The position numbers and the translations under genes were made by a program. From Ilumatobacter fluminis (GTDB taxonomy: Bacteria; Actinomycetota; Acidimicrobiia; Acidimicrobiales; Ilumatobacteraceae), in assembly GCF_004364865.1 (NCBI RefSeq), contig NZ_SOAU01000001.1:1860001-1924000 (forward strand): a DNA stretch of 64,000 nt. Direction: 5' to 3'. The notes beneath the pieces were generated by a model. That model was not told the origin of the DNA. It searched no databases and saw only the letters and a program-made list of their open reading frames with translations. How positions within the stretch are numbered: position 1 is the first letter of the stretch; each line of letters begins with the position of its first letter. Shown here piece by piece: positions 34,396 through 42,243 of the stretch.

Positions 34396-35082
34396 CTAGG
34401 CGACGCCGAGCCGTGTGAACACCCGGCGGGCGATCAGCGCCATGCCGACGCCGGCGACGACGCCGCCCACGATGTCGGAGCCGTGGTGGATCCGGACGAA
34501 GGGACGGCTGACGGCGACGGTGGCTGCCATCGTGCCCCACAGCGGGATCGATCGCTTGCCGTCCCAGGCGATGAGGGTCGTTGCGGCGAACGCCGCGGCG
34601 CTCGCGTGCCCGCTCGGGAACGACGACGTGAGGGGAGTGCGGATGTCGAAGCGGTCGTCGCCGCCGGTGGTCGGGCGGCGACGCTTGAACAGCCGCTTCA
34701 GGCCCTGATTCACCACGAGGCTCTCGAGGCCGATCCCGACCCCGAGCGCCACGACCTGATCGGGTCGGCCGAGGGCGATGCCGCGCACGATGTTGGACGC
34801 GTGCCAGATGCCGCTGAACTCACCGGCGTTCGTGGCGGCGCCCATGATCGCGCTGACGACCGGCTGGTCGCGCCACGGCTCGAGGAAGGCGTCGACCGTG
34901 TCGTCGAACCAGCGGACGGCGTCGCCCAACGTCGAACCCTGGGGGCGGTCGTCGCCCGGGTACTCGTGGGCGGCCTGATCGGCGTTCTCGGCGGCGTCGA
35001 CGATCGCTCCGACGCCCGGCACGTCACGTGCTGCGTCGATCGCGTGGTCGACGCCGTCGCGGATGGGGTGTTCGTCGGTCAC
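34396..35082 (-). CDS. PAP2-family membrane phosphatase
   Basis: About 228 aa from a GTG that overlaps the stop of the RecB-like gene (GTGA). The phosphatase signature is complete: KRLFKRRRP, SSFPSGHASAAA and RPFVRIHHGSDIVGG. Several hydrophobic segments lie in the C-terminal half. The family removes phosphate from lipid or prenyl phosphates at the membrane. Its place directly upstream of WS/DGAT in the direction of transcription suggests phosphatidate phosphatase activity, but undecaprenyl-pyrophosphate is an alternative substrate. Confidence 0.85.
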   Translation of the reverse strand: MTDEHPIRDGVDHAIDAARDVPGVGAIVDAAENADQAAHEYPGDDRPQGSTLGDAVRWFDDTVDAFLEPWRDQPVVSAIMGAATNAGEFSGIWHASNIVRGIALGRPDQVVALGVGIGLESLVVNQGLKRLFKRRRPTTGGDDRFDIRTPLTSSFPSGHASAAAFAATTLIAWDGKRSIPLWGTMAATVAVSRPFVRIHHGSDIVGGVVAGVGMALIARRVFTRLGVA

Positions 35083-35942
35083 GAGCGGCTCGCCAGCGTC
35101 ACCGGCGCCTCGGTGGCGGCGAGCGACGGGTCGCCGCCGAACTCGGGACACCAGCGCTGATACGCGCACCAGCTGCACAGGTTGCTCTGGCGGGGCCGGA
35201 AGTCGTCGCGCTCGCACGCCGTCGCAACCGCCTTCCAGACCGCGCTCGTGCGTGTCGTGAGGAACTTGGTCGACTGTTCGGACGGTGTCGCCGTGATTGT
35301 CTCGCCCGACTTCAGATACATCAGACGGATCGCCGCCGGCCGCTTCCCGAAGACCGACTCGCACAAGAACGAGTAGAAGTGCACGCCCGACAGGCTCTTG
35401 CGTTCCCAGTTGGGGCTCGGCGCCCGGCCGGTCTTGTAGTCGGTGACGACCAGCTCACCGTCGGCGTCGAGTTCGAGGCGGTCGATGATGCCGCGTAGGG
35501 TCAGGTCGCCGACCGGCGCCTCGAGCTTGAGCTCGAGACCGATCTCGCGAACCGTCCGCGGATCTTCGATCTTCAGGTAGTTCGAGCACAGCTCGCGGCA
35601 CTCGCGCTCGAACTTCGTGGCCTGCTCACGGTCGAGCTGGAGCGCCGTGTAGTCGGGCATCTGCTGGTACTCGAGGATCGCGGCGTCGAGGCTGCGATCG
35701 AGGGCGGCCGGCGTGCGGTCGGCCGCCGGCAGCGTGAACAGGATTTCGAGCGCCCGATGTACGAGCGAGCCGCGGGTGGTCGCGACCGTCGGGGGGTCGG
35801 GGAGCTTCTCGATCGACGAGAAGCGGAACGCCAGCGGGCACGAGAGGAACGACTCGACGCGAGACGGCGACAGGCTCGTCGGGACGGTCCAGGTGGGGGT
35901 GTCGGAGGATGCAGTGGCCAGATCGGTCATCGTGGCGTCCAT
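35079..35942 (-). CDS. RecB-family PD-(D/E)XK exonuclease with FeS cluster
   Basis: The 287-aa protein has a Cys in SFLSCPLAFRF near the N-terminus, HRALE, the nuclease core GIIDRLELDADGELVVTDYKTG (Asp, then Asp-x-Lys), and the C-terminal triplet CSWCAYQRWC. The four Cys residues match the 4Fe-4S staple of AddB/Cas4/RecB-like nucleases. It is a stand-alone protein without a helicase. Actinobacterial homologues of this size are usually called RecB-family exonucleases. No CRISPR array is near, so Cas4 is not supported. Confidence 0.85.
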   Translation of the reverse strand: MDATMTDLATASSDTPTWTVPTSLSPSRVESFLSCPLAFRFSSIEKLPDPPTVATTRGSLVHRALEILFTLPAADRTPAALDRSLDAAILEYQQMPDYTALQLDREQATKFERECRELCSNYLKIEDPRTVREIGLELKLEAPVGDLTLRGIIDRLELDADGELVVTDYKTGRAPSPNWERKSLSGVHFYSFLCESVFGKRPAAIRLMYLKSGETITATPSEQSTKFLTTRTSAVWKAVATACERDDFRPRQSNLCSWCAYQRWCPEFGGDPSLAATEAPVTLASRS

Positions 35943-36000
35943 GCTACGCGCGGGGTGTCACAGGGTTCGCGGAGTGCTGCTGCCGGCCCGACCGTTCCGG

Positions 36001-36840
36001 TCAGACGAGCGCCGCGAACTCGCCGGGATGACTGAACGGTCCGAAATGGGTCTGGTCGTCGAACCGCACGTAGCGGGCGTTCGGCAACCGTTCGGCCAGC
36101 GGTTCGGACACGCGCGACGGTTCGGTCTCGGACACGACGCCGCTGACGATCGTGCACGGCGTCTCGATCTCGGGGAGCAGGTCCCACACCCCGTTTGCCC
36201 CGCCGGTCATGAACACCGCGGCCTCGAACTCGGGAGCGCACCGCAGCTCGACGACGGGCTCGCCGTGCTCGTCGACGGCGTCGCGGAACCCGTGCTCGAC
36301 GTAGTCGGCGAGCACCTCGGGTTGCATCAGCGCCAGCGGCGGTTTCGAGGCGTAGTTGTCGATCGCCGCCTGCCGCGACGGGAATCGGCGCCGCCGGCGT
36401 CGGGCGCCCTGGGCGATCGGGAGTTCCTCGTCCGGATCGGGGTCGTAGTCGGTGCCGGGGAACGAGATCGGTTCGAACAGGACGAGGTGGTCGAAGCGTC
36501 CGGGGTCTGCGTGGGCGGCCATCAACAAGGTGGCGCCGCCCATCGAATGGCCGACGCCGACGAGACCGCCGTCCGGGGCGATGTGTTCGGCCACCAGCCG
36601 GGTGTCGACGCCGAACGGCTTCCAGTCGACGCTCCACTCGGCGGGCACGGTGCTGTGGCCGTGACCGCGATGATCGAGCGCCCACACGTGGTAGCGCTCG
36701 CCGAGCGCTCGTGCGACGGGCAGGTAGCAGTGGGCGTGGAATCCCGTTGCGTGGGAGATCAGCAGGGGAGGGAGCGACGCGTCGCCGGCGAGGTCGTAGA
36801 CCGCGATCGACGCGTCGTCGACCGAATCGAGGTGCAGCAC
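36001..36840 (-). CDS. Alpha/beta hydrolase
   Basis: The 279-aa protein has the fold markers LLISHATGFHAH (oxyanion region), nucleophile elbow GVGHSMGGAT with catalytic Ser, and the late His in DDQTHFGPFSHP. An Arg-rich stretch (GARRRRRRFPSR) sits in the lid region. The substrate is unknown. It begins only 1 bp from the LapA-like gene stop, so they form a pair. Confidence 0.85.
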   Translation of the reverse strand: MLHLDSVDDASIAVYDLAGDASLPPLLISHATGFHAHCYLPVARALGERYHVWALDHRGHGHSTVPAEWSVDWKPFGVDTRLVAEHIAPDGGLVGVGHSMGGATLLMAAHADPGRFDHLVLFEPISFPGTDYDPDPDEELPIAQGARRRRRRFPSRQAAIDNYASKPPLALMQPEVLADYVEHGFRDAVDEHGEPVVELRCAPEFEAAVFMTGGANGVWDLLPEIETPCTIVSGVVSETEPSRVSEPLAERLPNARYVRFDDQTHFGPFSHPGEFAALV

Positions 36841-36841
36841 G

Positions 36842-37123
36842 TCAGTCGTCGCGCTCGTTCTTGCGGCGGCGAGCCCGGTTCCAGAAGAAGCTGCCCAGAC
36901 GGGCGATGATCATGCCGGCGACGAGCGAGATGAGGATGACGCTGCGAACCGGCCAGTTCACGTCCATCCACAAGAACTCGACCTCGACCGAATCGGTGTT
37001 CTGGAAGAAGAACACGATGATCGCGACGGCGACCACCAGCAGGGCGACCAGCTTGATCGACGGGAGGTTGCGGCCGCCTCCCTCGTCGGGGTGGTGGTTC
37101 TCGCGTACTTCGTGGTACGTCAT
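36842..37123 (-). CDS. LapA-domain (DUF1049) small membrane protein
   Basis: The 93-aa protein has two membrane segments (about 26-42 and 58-78) joined by a short loop containing FFFQNTDSVEVEFLWMDV, the LapA signature, and ends in a basic tail (RRRKNERDD). In E. coli, LapA helps regulate lipopolysaccharide synthesis; in actinobacteria the role is unknown. Confidence 0.85.
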   Translation of the reverse strand: MTYHEVRENHHPDEGGGRNLPSIKLVALLVVAVAIIVFFFQNTDSVEVEFLWMDVNWPVRSVILISLVAGMIIARLGSFFWNRARRRKNERDD

Positions 37124-37168
37124 GGGTGCAGCTTGGCAGATCGGTGGCGGCGCGACGCCACCGACGGG

Positions 37169-37639
37169 TCACTCGCCGAGCTGCTGGCTGAGGTAGTTCT
37201 CGACGCCGATCTGGGAGATCGCGGTCAGCTGCGTCTCGAGCCAGTCGATGTGTTCTTCTTCGGAGACGAGGATCTGCTCGAACAGCTCGCGCGACCCGTT
37301 GTCGCCGACCTCGACCGACTTCGCGATCGCTCGGTTGAGGCGCTCGACCGCGGTGTACTCGAGTTCGAGGTCGGCCTGGAACATCTCGGGCACCGTTTCA
37401 CCGATCCGGAGCGGGAAGTAGCGCTGGTAGTTGGGCAGGCCGTCGAGCAGCAGGATGCGGTCGGTGACCGCCTCGGCGTGCTTCATCTCGTCGATCGACT
37501 CGTGCTTGGTGTAGTCGCCGAGCTTCTTGTAGCCCCAGTCGTCCATGATCTTGGCGTGGAGGAAGTACTGGTTGATCGCCGTGAGCTCGGCGGTCAGAAC
37601 CTCGTTGAGCAGTTCGATGATCTCGGGGTTGCCCTGCAT
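37169..37639 (-). CDS. bfr: Bacterioferritin
   Basis: The 156-aa protein shows ferroxidase residues Glu18, Glu51 and His54, later Glu/Glu/His in the EYTAVE and SEEEHIDWLE helices, and haem-ligand Met52 (HESIDEMKHAE). Length and spacing match classic Bfr, which forms a 24-mer that oxidises and stores iron. It follows bfd by 39 bp on the same strand, so release ferredoxin and store are made together. Confidence 0.95.
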   Translation of the reverse strand: MQGNPEIIELLNEVLTAELTAINQYFLHAKIMDDWGYKKLGDYTKHESIDEMKHAEAVTDRILLLDGLPNYQRYFPLRIGETVPEMFQADLELEYTAVERLNRAIAKSVEVGDNGSRELFEQILVSEEEHIDWLETQLTAISQIGVENYLSQQLGE

Positions 37640-37678
37640 CGCGACGACCTTACCGCCGTTGTGGACGCCGCGGGAGGT

Positions 37679-37873
37679 TCACGACACGCGGCGCAGGCGG
37701 GGGATCGACACACGTTGCTCGTCGAGGAGGTCGTCGATCGTGTCGTGGCATCCGTGGCACGTGGTGCCGGCGCCGCACGCCGCGCCGACCTCGTCGATCG
37801 ACGAGGCGCCGTGATCGATCACACGGCGGACCTTGCGCTCGCTGACGCTGTTGCACAGACACACGTAAGCCAT
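37679..37873 (-). CDS. bfd: Bacterioferritin-associated ferredoxin
   Basis: The 64-aa protein MAYVCLCNSVSERKVRRVI has the Bfd [2Fe-2S] set: CxC at the start and CHGC in the middle (GTTCHGCHDTID). It reduces stored iron in Bfr for release. The frame extends upstream, but the ATG at 37873 gives the standard length, and the box below overlaps the would-be extension. Confidence 0.92.
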   Translation of the reverse strand: MAYVCLCNSVSERKVRRVIDHGASSIDEVGAACGAGTTCHGCHDTIDDLLDEQRVSIPRLRRVS

Positions 37874-37880
37874 CGATGAA

Positions 37881-37899
37881 TAAGGTAGACCTAACACCG
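37881..37899 (-). promoter_or_regulatory. Possible IdeR/DtxR iron box at the bfd promoter
   Basis: TAAGGTAGACCTAACACCG matches the 19-bp IdeR/DtxR consensus TWAGGTWAGSCTWACCTWA at 13 positions, with the mismatches concentrated at one end and in the centre. It lies just upstream of the bfd start and overlaps a -10-like TACCTT with TTGCAA 18 bp upstream of it. The predicted start site would be at or near the ATG (leaderless). Confidence 0.45.
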
Positions 37900-37925
37900 G
37901 GTGTGTTGCAACCCCGGCCGGACGC

Positions 37926-37964
37926 GACAAGGCCGCGATCACCCGGAGGTGTCGCGGCCCTGTC
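37926..37964 (-). terminator. Strong hairpin after the SDR gene
   Basis: Inverted repeat with GGCCGCGA paired to TCGCGGCC, extended by CAC/GTG and GACA/TGTC, around a CCGGAG loop. It lies just past the stop of the SDR gene at 37992 and upstream of bfd. There is no U-tract, as is common in high-GC actinobacteria. Confidence 0.65.
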
Positions 37965-37991
37965 GGAGCGGAGGTCGCAGCGGCGCTGCGC

Positions 37992-38888
37992 TCAGCTCAG
38001 GTGCTTCAGGTACAGGCCGATCTCCTCGCCCATCTGGTTCGGCACGTCGTACGTATCGCGGTTGGTGACCTGGTCGAAGTTGGAGGCGATCGACTCGGGC
38101 GACAGGTCGGGGTCGGTGAAGCCGGGACCCTCACCGATGAAGATCTCGGCGACACGGCCGCCGGCGACCGAGAAGATGCGCCCGGTCGGCTCGCAGCTCT
38201 CATGCGCCAGGTAGGTGACGATCGGGCTGACGTACTGGGGGGCGACCTTCTCGCCCAGGGGTCCGAGCAGATCTTCGGTCATGCGGGTCTTCGCGACCGG
38301 GGCGATGACGTTGGCCTTGATGTTCTTCGAGGCGCCCTCGATCGCGAGCACGTTCGTGAACCCGACGAGCGCCATCTTGGCGGCGCCGTAGTTGGCCTGG
38401 CCGAAGTTGCCGAAGATGCCGGCGCCGGACGCCGTCGACACGATGCGGCCATAGCTCTGCTCGCGCATGTGCGGCCAGGCGGCAGCGGTGACGTGGTAGG
38501 CGCCGTTGAGGTGGACGTCGACGACGGGGGCCCACAGGTCGGGGGTCATGTTGTGGAACGACTTGTCGCGCAGGATGCCGGCGTTGTTCACGACGATGTC
38601 GATGCGTCCGAAGGCGTCGATGGCGGTCTGCACGATCGCTGCGCCGCCTTCGGGGGTGGCGACCGAGTTGGTGTCGGCAACGGCCTCGCCGCCGGCTTCC
38701 TTGATCTCGTCGACGACGCGTTCGGCGGCGCCCTTGTCGCTGCCGGTGCCGTCGACGGCACCGCCGAGATCGTTCACCACGACGAGTGCGCCGCGCGACG
38801 CCATCATCAGGGCGTGCTCACGGCCCAGGCCACCGCCTGCGCCCGTGATGATCGCCACCTTGCCGTCGAAACCCAGAGCTTCAGTCAT
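37992..38888 (-). CDS. SDR dehydrogenase of the MFE-2/HSD17B4 (3R-hydroxyacyl-CoA dehydrogenase) type
   Basis: About 298 aa. The long cofactor loop TGAGGGLGREHALMMASRGALVVVND followed by GGAVDGTGSD is typical of the multifunctional-enzyme type 2 dehydrogenase domain. Triad residues lie in STASGAGIFGNFGQANYGAAK. The C-terminal extension (GFTDPDLSPESIASNFDQV) is also typical. It would oxidise 3-hydroxyacyl-CoA in fatty-acid or steroid side-chain beta-oxidation. A GTG three codons upstream (38897) could be the start, but it abuts the palindrome at 38899, so the ATG is preferred. Confidence 0.85.
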   Translation of the reverse strand: MTEALGFDGKVAIITGAGGGLGREHALMMASRGALVVVNDLGGAVDGTGSDKGAAERVVDEIKEAGGEAVADTNSVATPEGGAAIVQTAIDAFGRIDIVVNNAGILRDKSFHNMTPDLWAPVVDVHLNGAYHVTAAAWPHMREQSYGRIVSTASGAGIFGNFGQANYGAAKMALVGFTNVLAIEGASKNIKANVIAPVAKTRMTEDLLGPLGEKVAPQYVSPIVTYLAHESCEPTGRIFSVAGGRVAEIFIGEGPGFTDPDLSPESIASNFDQVTNRDTYDVPNQMGEEIGLYLKHLS

Positions 38889-38898
38889 GGCGGTCACG

Positions 38899-38912
38899 TT
38901 ACCGGTCGGTAA
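38899..38912. promoter_or_regulatory. Perfect palindrome (TetR-type operator candidate) at the SDR start
   Basis: TTACCGGTCGGTAA is a perfect 14-bp palindrome located 11 bp upstream of the dehydrogenase ATG. TTACC-N4-GGTAA-type sites are typical of TetR-family regulators of fatty-acid and steroid catabolism. A leaderless or very short-leader transcript would place it over the core promoter. Confidence 0.5.
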
Positions 38913-38964
38913 TCCGTGGCCTCCAAACGGGGATCGTCGCGGGAATCGCCGCGAGATCGATGCG

Positions 38965-41355
38965 TCAGGCGGGTGGGACGCGGGTCGACGAGCCGGGCTC
39001 GACGAGCACGATGTCGTCGCCGGAGCGGACCGGGACGGGGTTGCCGGTGGTGACCTCGATCGTGGCGCCGTCGGCGTCGACGCGCACGGTGATGTCGCTG
39101 CCGTGGCGGTGCAGGTGGTACGTCAACGCCTGCCACGCCTCGGGCAGGCGCGGCCGAACCGTCAGCACCTCGCCGTTGTCGTCCATCCCGCCGAAGCCGT
39201 GCACGAGCGCTGCCCAGACGCCACCGGCGTTCGCGATGTGCATGCCGTCGGAGGTGTTCTGGTGTGCGTCGGACAGGTCGAGGTACAACGACTGCTCGAA
39301 GTACTTCCAGGCCAGGTCGTCGTAGCCGATGTCGGCAGCGGCGATCGACTGGACACATGCGGACAGCGACGAGTCGCCGGTCGTGAGCGGGTCGTAGTAG
39401 TCGAAGTTGCGACGCTTCTGATCGTCGGTGAAGACCTCGCGTCGGAGGAACATCGCCAAGACCACGTCGGCCTGCTTGAGTACCTGGAATCGGTAGATGA
39501 CCAGCGGGTGGTAGTGGAGGAGCAGCGGGTACTTGTCGGACGGCGTCTCGCTGAAGTCCCACCGCTCCTTGTCGAGGAAGCTGGCGTCCTGTGGATGGAT
39601 GCCGAGGTCTTCGTCGTAGGGCAGGTACATCGCGTCGCACGCCCGATGCCACCCCAGCGGCTCGTCGTCGGTGAGGCCGGTGCGCCTGACGAGCCGGGCG
39701 TAGGAGTCGGGTGCGAACTCGCGCAGGAACGCCACGCAGCGGGCGGCGTACCGCATCGTGAACCGCGCCATGACGTTCGTGTACAGGTTGTCGTTGACGA
39801 CCGTCGTGTATTCGTCGGGGCCCGTGACACCGTGGATGTGGAAGTGCGTCGACCCGTTGGTGCCGAAGAAGCCGAGGTCTTCGTAGAGCCGGGCGGTTTC
39901 GACCAGCATCTCGGCGCCCTCGTCGGCGAGGAACTCCACGTCGCCCGTCGCGTACAGGTAGCGCTCGAGGGCGTACATGATGCCGGCGTTGATGTGGTAC
40001 TGGGCGGTCCCGGCGGCGTAGTAGGCCGAGGCCTCCTCGCCGTTGATCGTCCGCCACGGGTACAGGGCGCCCTTCTGGCTGAGCTCGGTCGCACGTTCGC
40101 GGGCCTTGTCGAGCATCCGGTACCGGAACCGGAGGAGCTTGCGAGCTGCGTCGGGGTTCGTATACGCGAGGAACGGCAGGACGTACACCTCGGTGTCCCA
40201 GAAGTAGTGGCCGTCGTAGCCACCGGCGGTCACGGCCTTGGCAGCAACGCCCTGCTCGTGGGTGCGGGCCGTCGCCTGCGCCAGGTGGTACAGGTTGAGG
40301 CGGATCGCCTGCTGTGCGGCGGGGTCGCCGACGACCTCGACGTCGGAGCGGGCCCAGAACTCGTCGAGCCACTCGCGCTGCTCGGCATAGAGCGCGTCAC
40401 GGCCGACGTCGCGAGCCCGCTCGATCGTGCGGTGACAGCGGTCGGCGAGTTCCTGGGGCGGCACGCCGCGCGACGAGTGATAGGCCACGTACTTCACGAG
40501 TCGGATCGTCTGGCCCTCGTGGGCGTCGAAGGTGAACACCGTCTTGGCCAGGTCGTGCCCGACGCTGGTCTCGACCTCGCACTCGCAATCGGTCTGGACC
40601 TCGTGGCGGTACGAGGCGGCCATCGTCATGCCGCTGTTCACGCAGCGGTAGCCGAGGCTGACCTCGCCACCGGCCGGATCGTCGGGGTCGGCGTGCCGTT
40701 GCTCGCGGGGTTCGAGGACGCGGTGGTCGAACCGCGACGCCTGGCGCGGGTCGCGCCCCTCGCCGAGTGCCGCCGAACGGACGTGGTACTCGTCCTCGCC
40801 GTCCTGGCGGTTCAGGAGCTGTGACGACACGACGATCGGCGCGTCGCCGTTCTCGATCGTCACTTCCAACGACAACACGGCCAGGTGGCGGTGGGCGAGC
40901 GCGACCATGCGCTCGGTGCGGACGTGGACGATCTTGCCGGCGGGGGTGCGCCACACCAGGTCGCGGTGCGACACGCCGGTGCGGAAATCGACCGCCCGCT
41001 CGTAATGCTGCAACTCGGCGTTCGCGAGCAGCAGCGGTTCGTCGTCGACGTAGAGCTTCATCAGCTTGGCGTCGGGCACGTCGACGATCGTCTGACCCGT
41101 CTTCGCGAACGCGAACGCGTTCTCGGCGTGCTTGATGTCCCACGTCTCGTGGAAGCCGTTGAGGTATGTACCGTGGGTGTGGGCGTTGCGACCCTCGCTC
41201 GGGTTGGCACGCATGCCGATGTACCCGTTGCCGTTGGCGAACAACGTCTCGGTGAGGCCGAGGTCTCGCTCGTCGGGTTCGGTCTCGACGAGCCGCCACG
41301 GCTCGACGGGGAAGCGATGGCGCGGGATGCTCGCCTTGCCGGGTCTGATCTTCAT
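38965..41355 (-). CDS. Glycoside hydrolase family 65 disaccharide phosphorylase
   Basis: The 796-aa protein has the GH65 layout: N-terminal beta-sandwich (about 1-310, FANGNGYIGMRANPSEG), helical linker, (alpha/alpha)6 catalytic barrel (about 350-720) and C-terminal beta domain. The catalytic acid is about Glu515 in TGPDEYTTVVNDN; HYFWDTEVYVLPF and a phosphate-binding TTGDSSLS are present, which favours a phosphorylase over a hydrolase. Substrates in the family include maltose, trehalose and kojibiose. The next gene upstream encodes beta-phosphoglucomutase, which takes the beta-glucose-1-phosphate product to glucose-6-phosphate. Which disaccharide is used cannot be read from sequence. Confidence 0.9.
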   Translation of the reverse strand: MKIRPGKASIPRHRFPVEPWRLVETEPDERDLGLTETLFANGNGYIGMRANPSEGRNAHTHGTYLNGFHETWDIKHAENAFAFAKTGQTIVDVPDAKLMKLYVDDEPLLLANAELQHYERAVDFRTGVSHRDLVWRTPAGKIVHVRTERMVALAHRHLAVLSLEVTIENGDAPIVVSSQLLNRQDGEDEYHVRSAALGEGRDPRQASRFDHRVLEPREQRHADPDDPAGGEVSLGYRCVNSGMTMAASYRHEVQTDCECEVETSVGHDLAKTVFTFDAHEGQTIRLVKYVAYHSSRGVPPQELADRCHRTIERARDVGRDALYAEQREWLDEFWARSDVEVVGDPAAQQAIRLNLYHLAQATARTHEQGVAAKAVTAGGYDGHYFWDTEVYVLPFLAYTNPDAARKLLRFRYRMLDKARERATELSQKGALYPWRTINGEEASAYYAAGTAQYHINAGIMYALERYLYATGDVEFLADEGAEMLVETARLYEDLGFFGTNGSTHFHIHGVTGPDEYTTVVNDNLYTNVMARFTMRYAARCVAFLREFAPDSYARLVRRTGLTDDEPLGWHRACDAMYLPYDEDLGIHPQDASFLDKERWDFSETPSDKYPLLLHYHPLVIYRFQVLKQADVVLAMFLRREVFTDDQKRRNFDYYDPLTTGDSSLSACVQSIAAADIGYDDLAWKYFEQSLYLDLSDAHQNTSDGMHIANAGGVWAALVHGFGGMDDNGEVLTVRPRLPEAWQALTYHLHRHGSDITVRVDADGATIEVTTGNPVPVRSGDDIVLVEPGSSTRVPPA

Positions 41356-41434
41356 GGCGTGTCCGATCGGCGGTGGGACGGTGTGGTCGTGAATTCATCG
41401 GCGCGCGAGCCGATGATCGTGAGCGACCGGGCGG

Positions 41435-42148
41435 TCATGGGCGGTTGGAGACGATCGTCTCGTCGAGGTCGTCGACGACGAGGTCGGCGCCGGCGGCGAG
41501 GAGCGACTCGCGATTGCCGCCGCGATCGATGCCGATGACGAGTGAGAAGCCGCCGGCGGCGCCGGCAGCGACCCCCGACGTGGCGTCCTCGACCACGATG
41601 CAGCGGGCCGGGTCGACGTCGACGTGCGCCGCTGCAGCGAGGAACATCGCCGGGTCGGGCTTGCCGGCGAGGTGCTCCTCGGCCGCCGTCGTGCCGTCGA
41701 CGACGGTGACGAACCGGTCGGTGATCTCGGCCGCGGCGAGGACCGCGCGGGCGTTCCGCGACGACGACACGATCGCGCTCGGCACACCGGCCGCGTCCAA
41801 GGCGTCGATCACGACCATCGTGCCGGGGTAGGGCGCGATGCCGTCGCGTTCGAGCACCGCGTTGAAGCTGTCGTTCTTGCGGTTGCCCATGGCGCACACG
41901 GTGGTGTCGCCCGGCGGGTCGCTCGGGTCGCCCCACGGGAGTTCGACGCCCCGTGAGCGCAGAAAGGTCTGCACGCCGTCGTAGCGGGGTCGTCCGTCGA
42001 CGGACGCGAGGTAGTCGTCGGGCGTGAAGTCGTAGTCGGCGAAGAGGTCGGCCCAGGCGCGTTCGTGGATCCGTGCCGTCGGCGTCACGACGCCGTCCAG
42101 ATCGAACAACACGGCGCCGGCTCGAGTCCAGTTGATCGAGAGGGTCAT
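41435..42148 (-). CDS. pgmB: Beta-phosphoglucomutase (HAD superfamily)
   Basis: The 237-aa protein has nucleophile and acid Asp16/Asp18 in AVLFDLDGVVTP, the cap loop typical of beta-PGM, then SSSRNAR (motif II), GKPDPAMFL (Lys) and VVEDATSGVAAG (metal Asp). It converts beta-D-glucose-1-phosphate to glucose-6-phosphate. It is first in a two-gene operon with GH65 (79-bp gap), with a LacI-type operator 27 bp upstream of its ATG. Confidence 0.92.
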   Translation of the reverse strand: MTLSINWTRAGAVLFDLDGVVTPTARIHERAWADLFADYDFTPDDYLASVDGRPRYDGVQTFLRSRGVELPWGDPSDPPGDTTVCAMGNRKNDSFNAVLERDGIAPYPGTMVVIDALDAAGVPSAIVSSSRNARAVLAAAEITDRFVTVVDGTTAAEEHLAGKPDPAMFLAAAAHVDVDPARCIVVEDATSGVAAGAAGGFSLVIGIDRGGNRESLLAAGADLVVDDLDETIVSNRP

Positions 42149-42172
42149 CGCGGGCCGATGCTAGCGGTCGTC

Positions 42173-42188
42173 ACGAAAGCGCTTTCAC
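42173..42188. promoter_or_regulatory. LacI-family operator upstream of pgmB-GH65
   Basis: GAAAGCGCTTTC (42175-42186) is a perfect 12-bp palindrome with a central CG. With flanks it reads TGAAAGCGCTTTCG, 13 of 14 matches to the LacI/GalR consensus TGNAANCGNTTNCA. It sits in the short gap between the acyl-CoA ligase stop and the pgmB start. Confidence 0.7.
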
Positions 42189-42243
42189 CCCACGGGTGAA
42201 CCGGGCCGAACGGGCGTGTGAACAGCGCCGTGTCGGGTCGGCG

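Noticed and set aside
35079-35942. Cas4 from a CRISPR locus
   Set aside because: The nuclease and Cys staple would fit, but no repeats or other cas genes are present; a RecB-family exonuclease is the simpler call.
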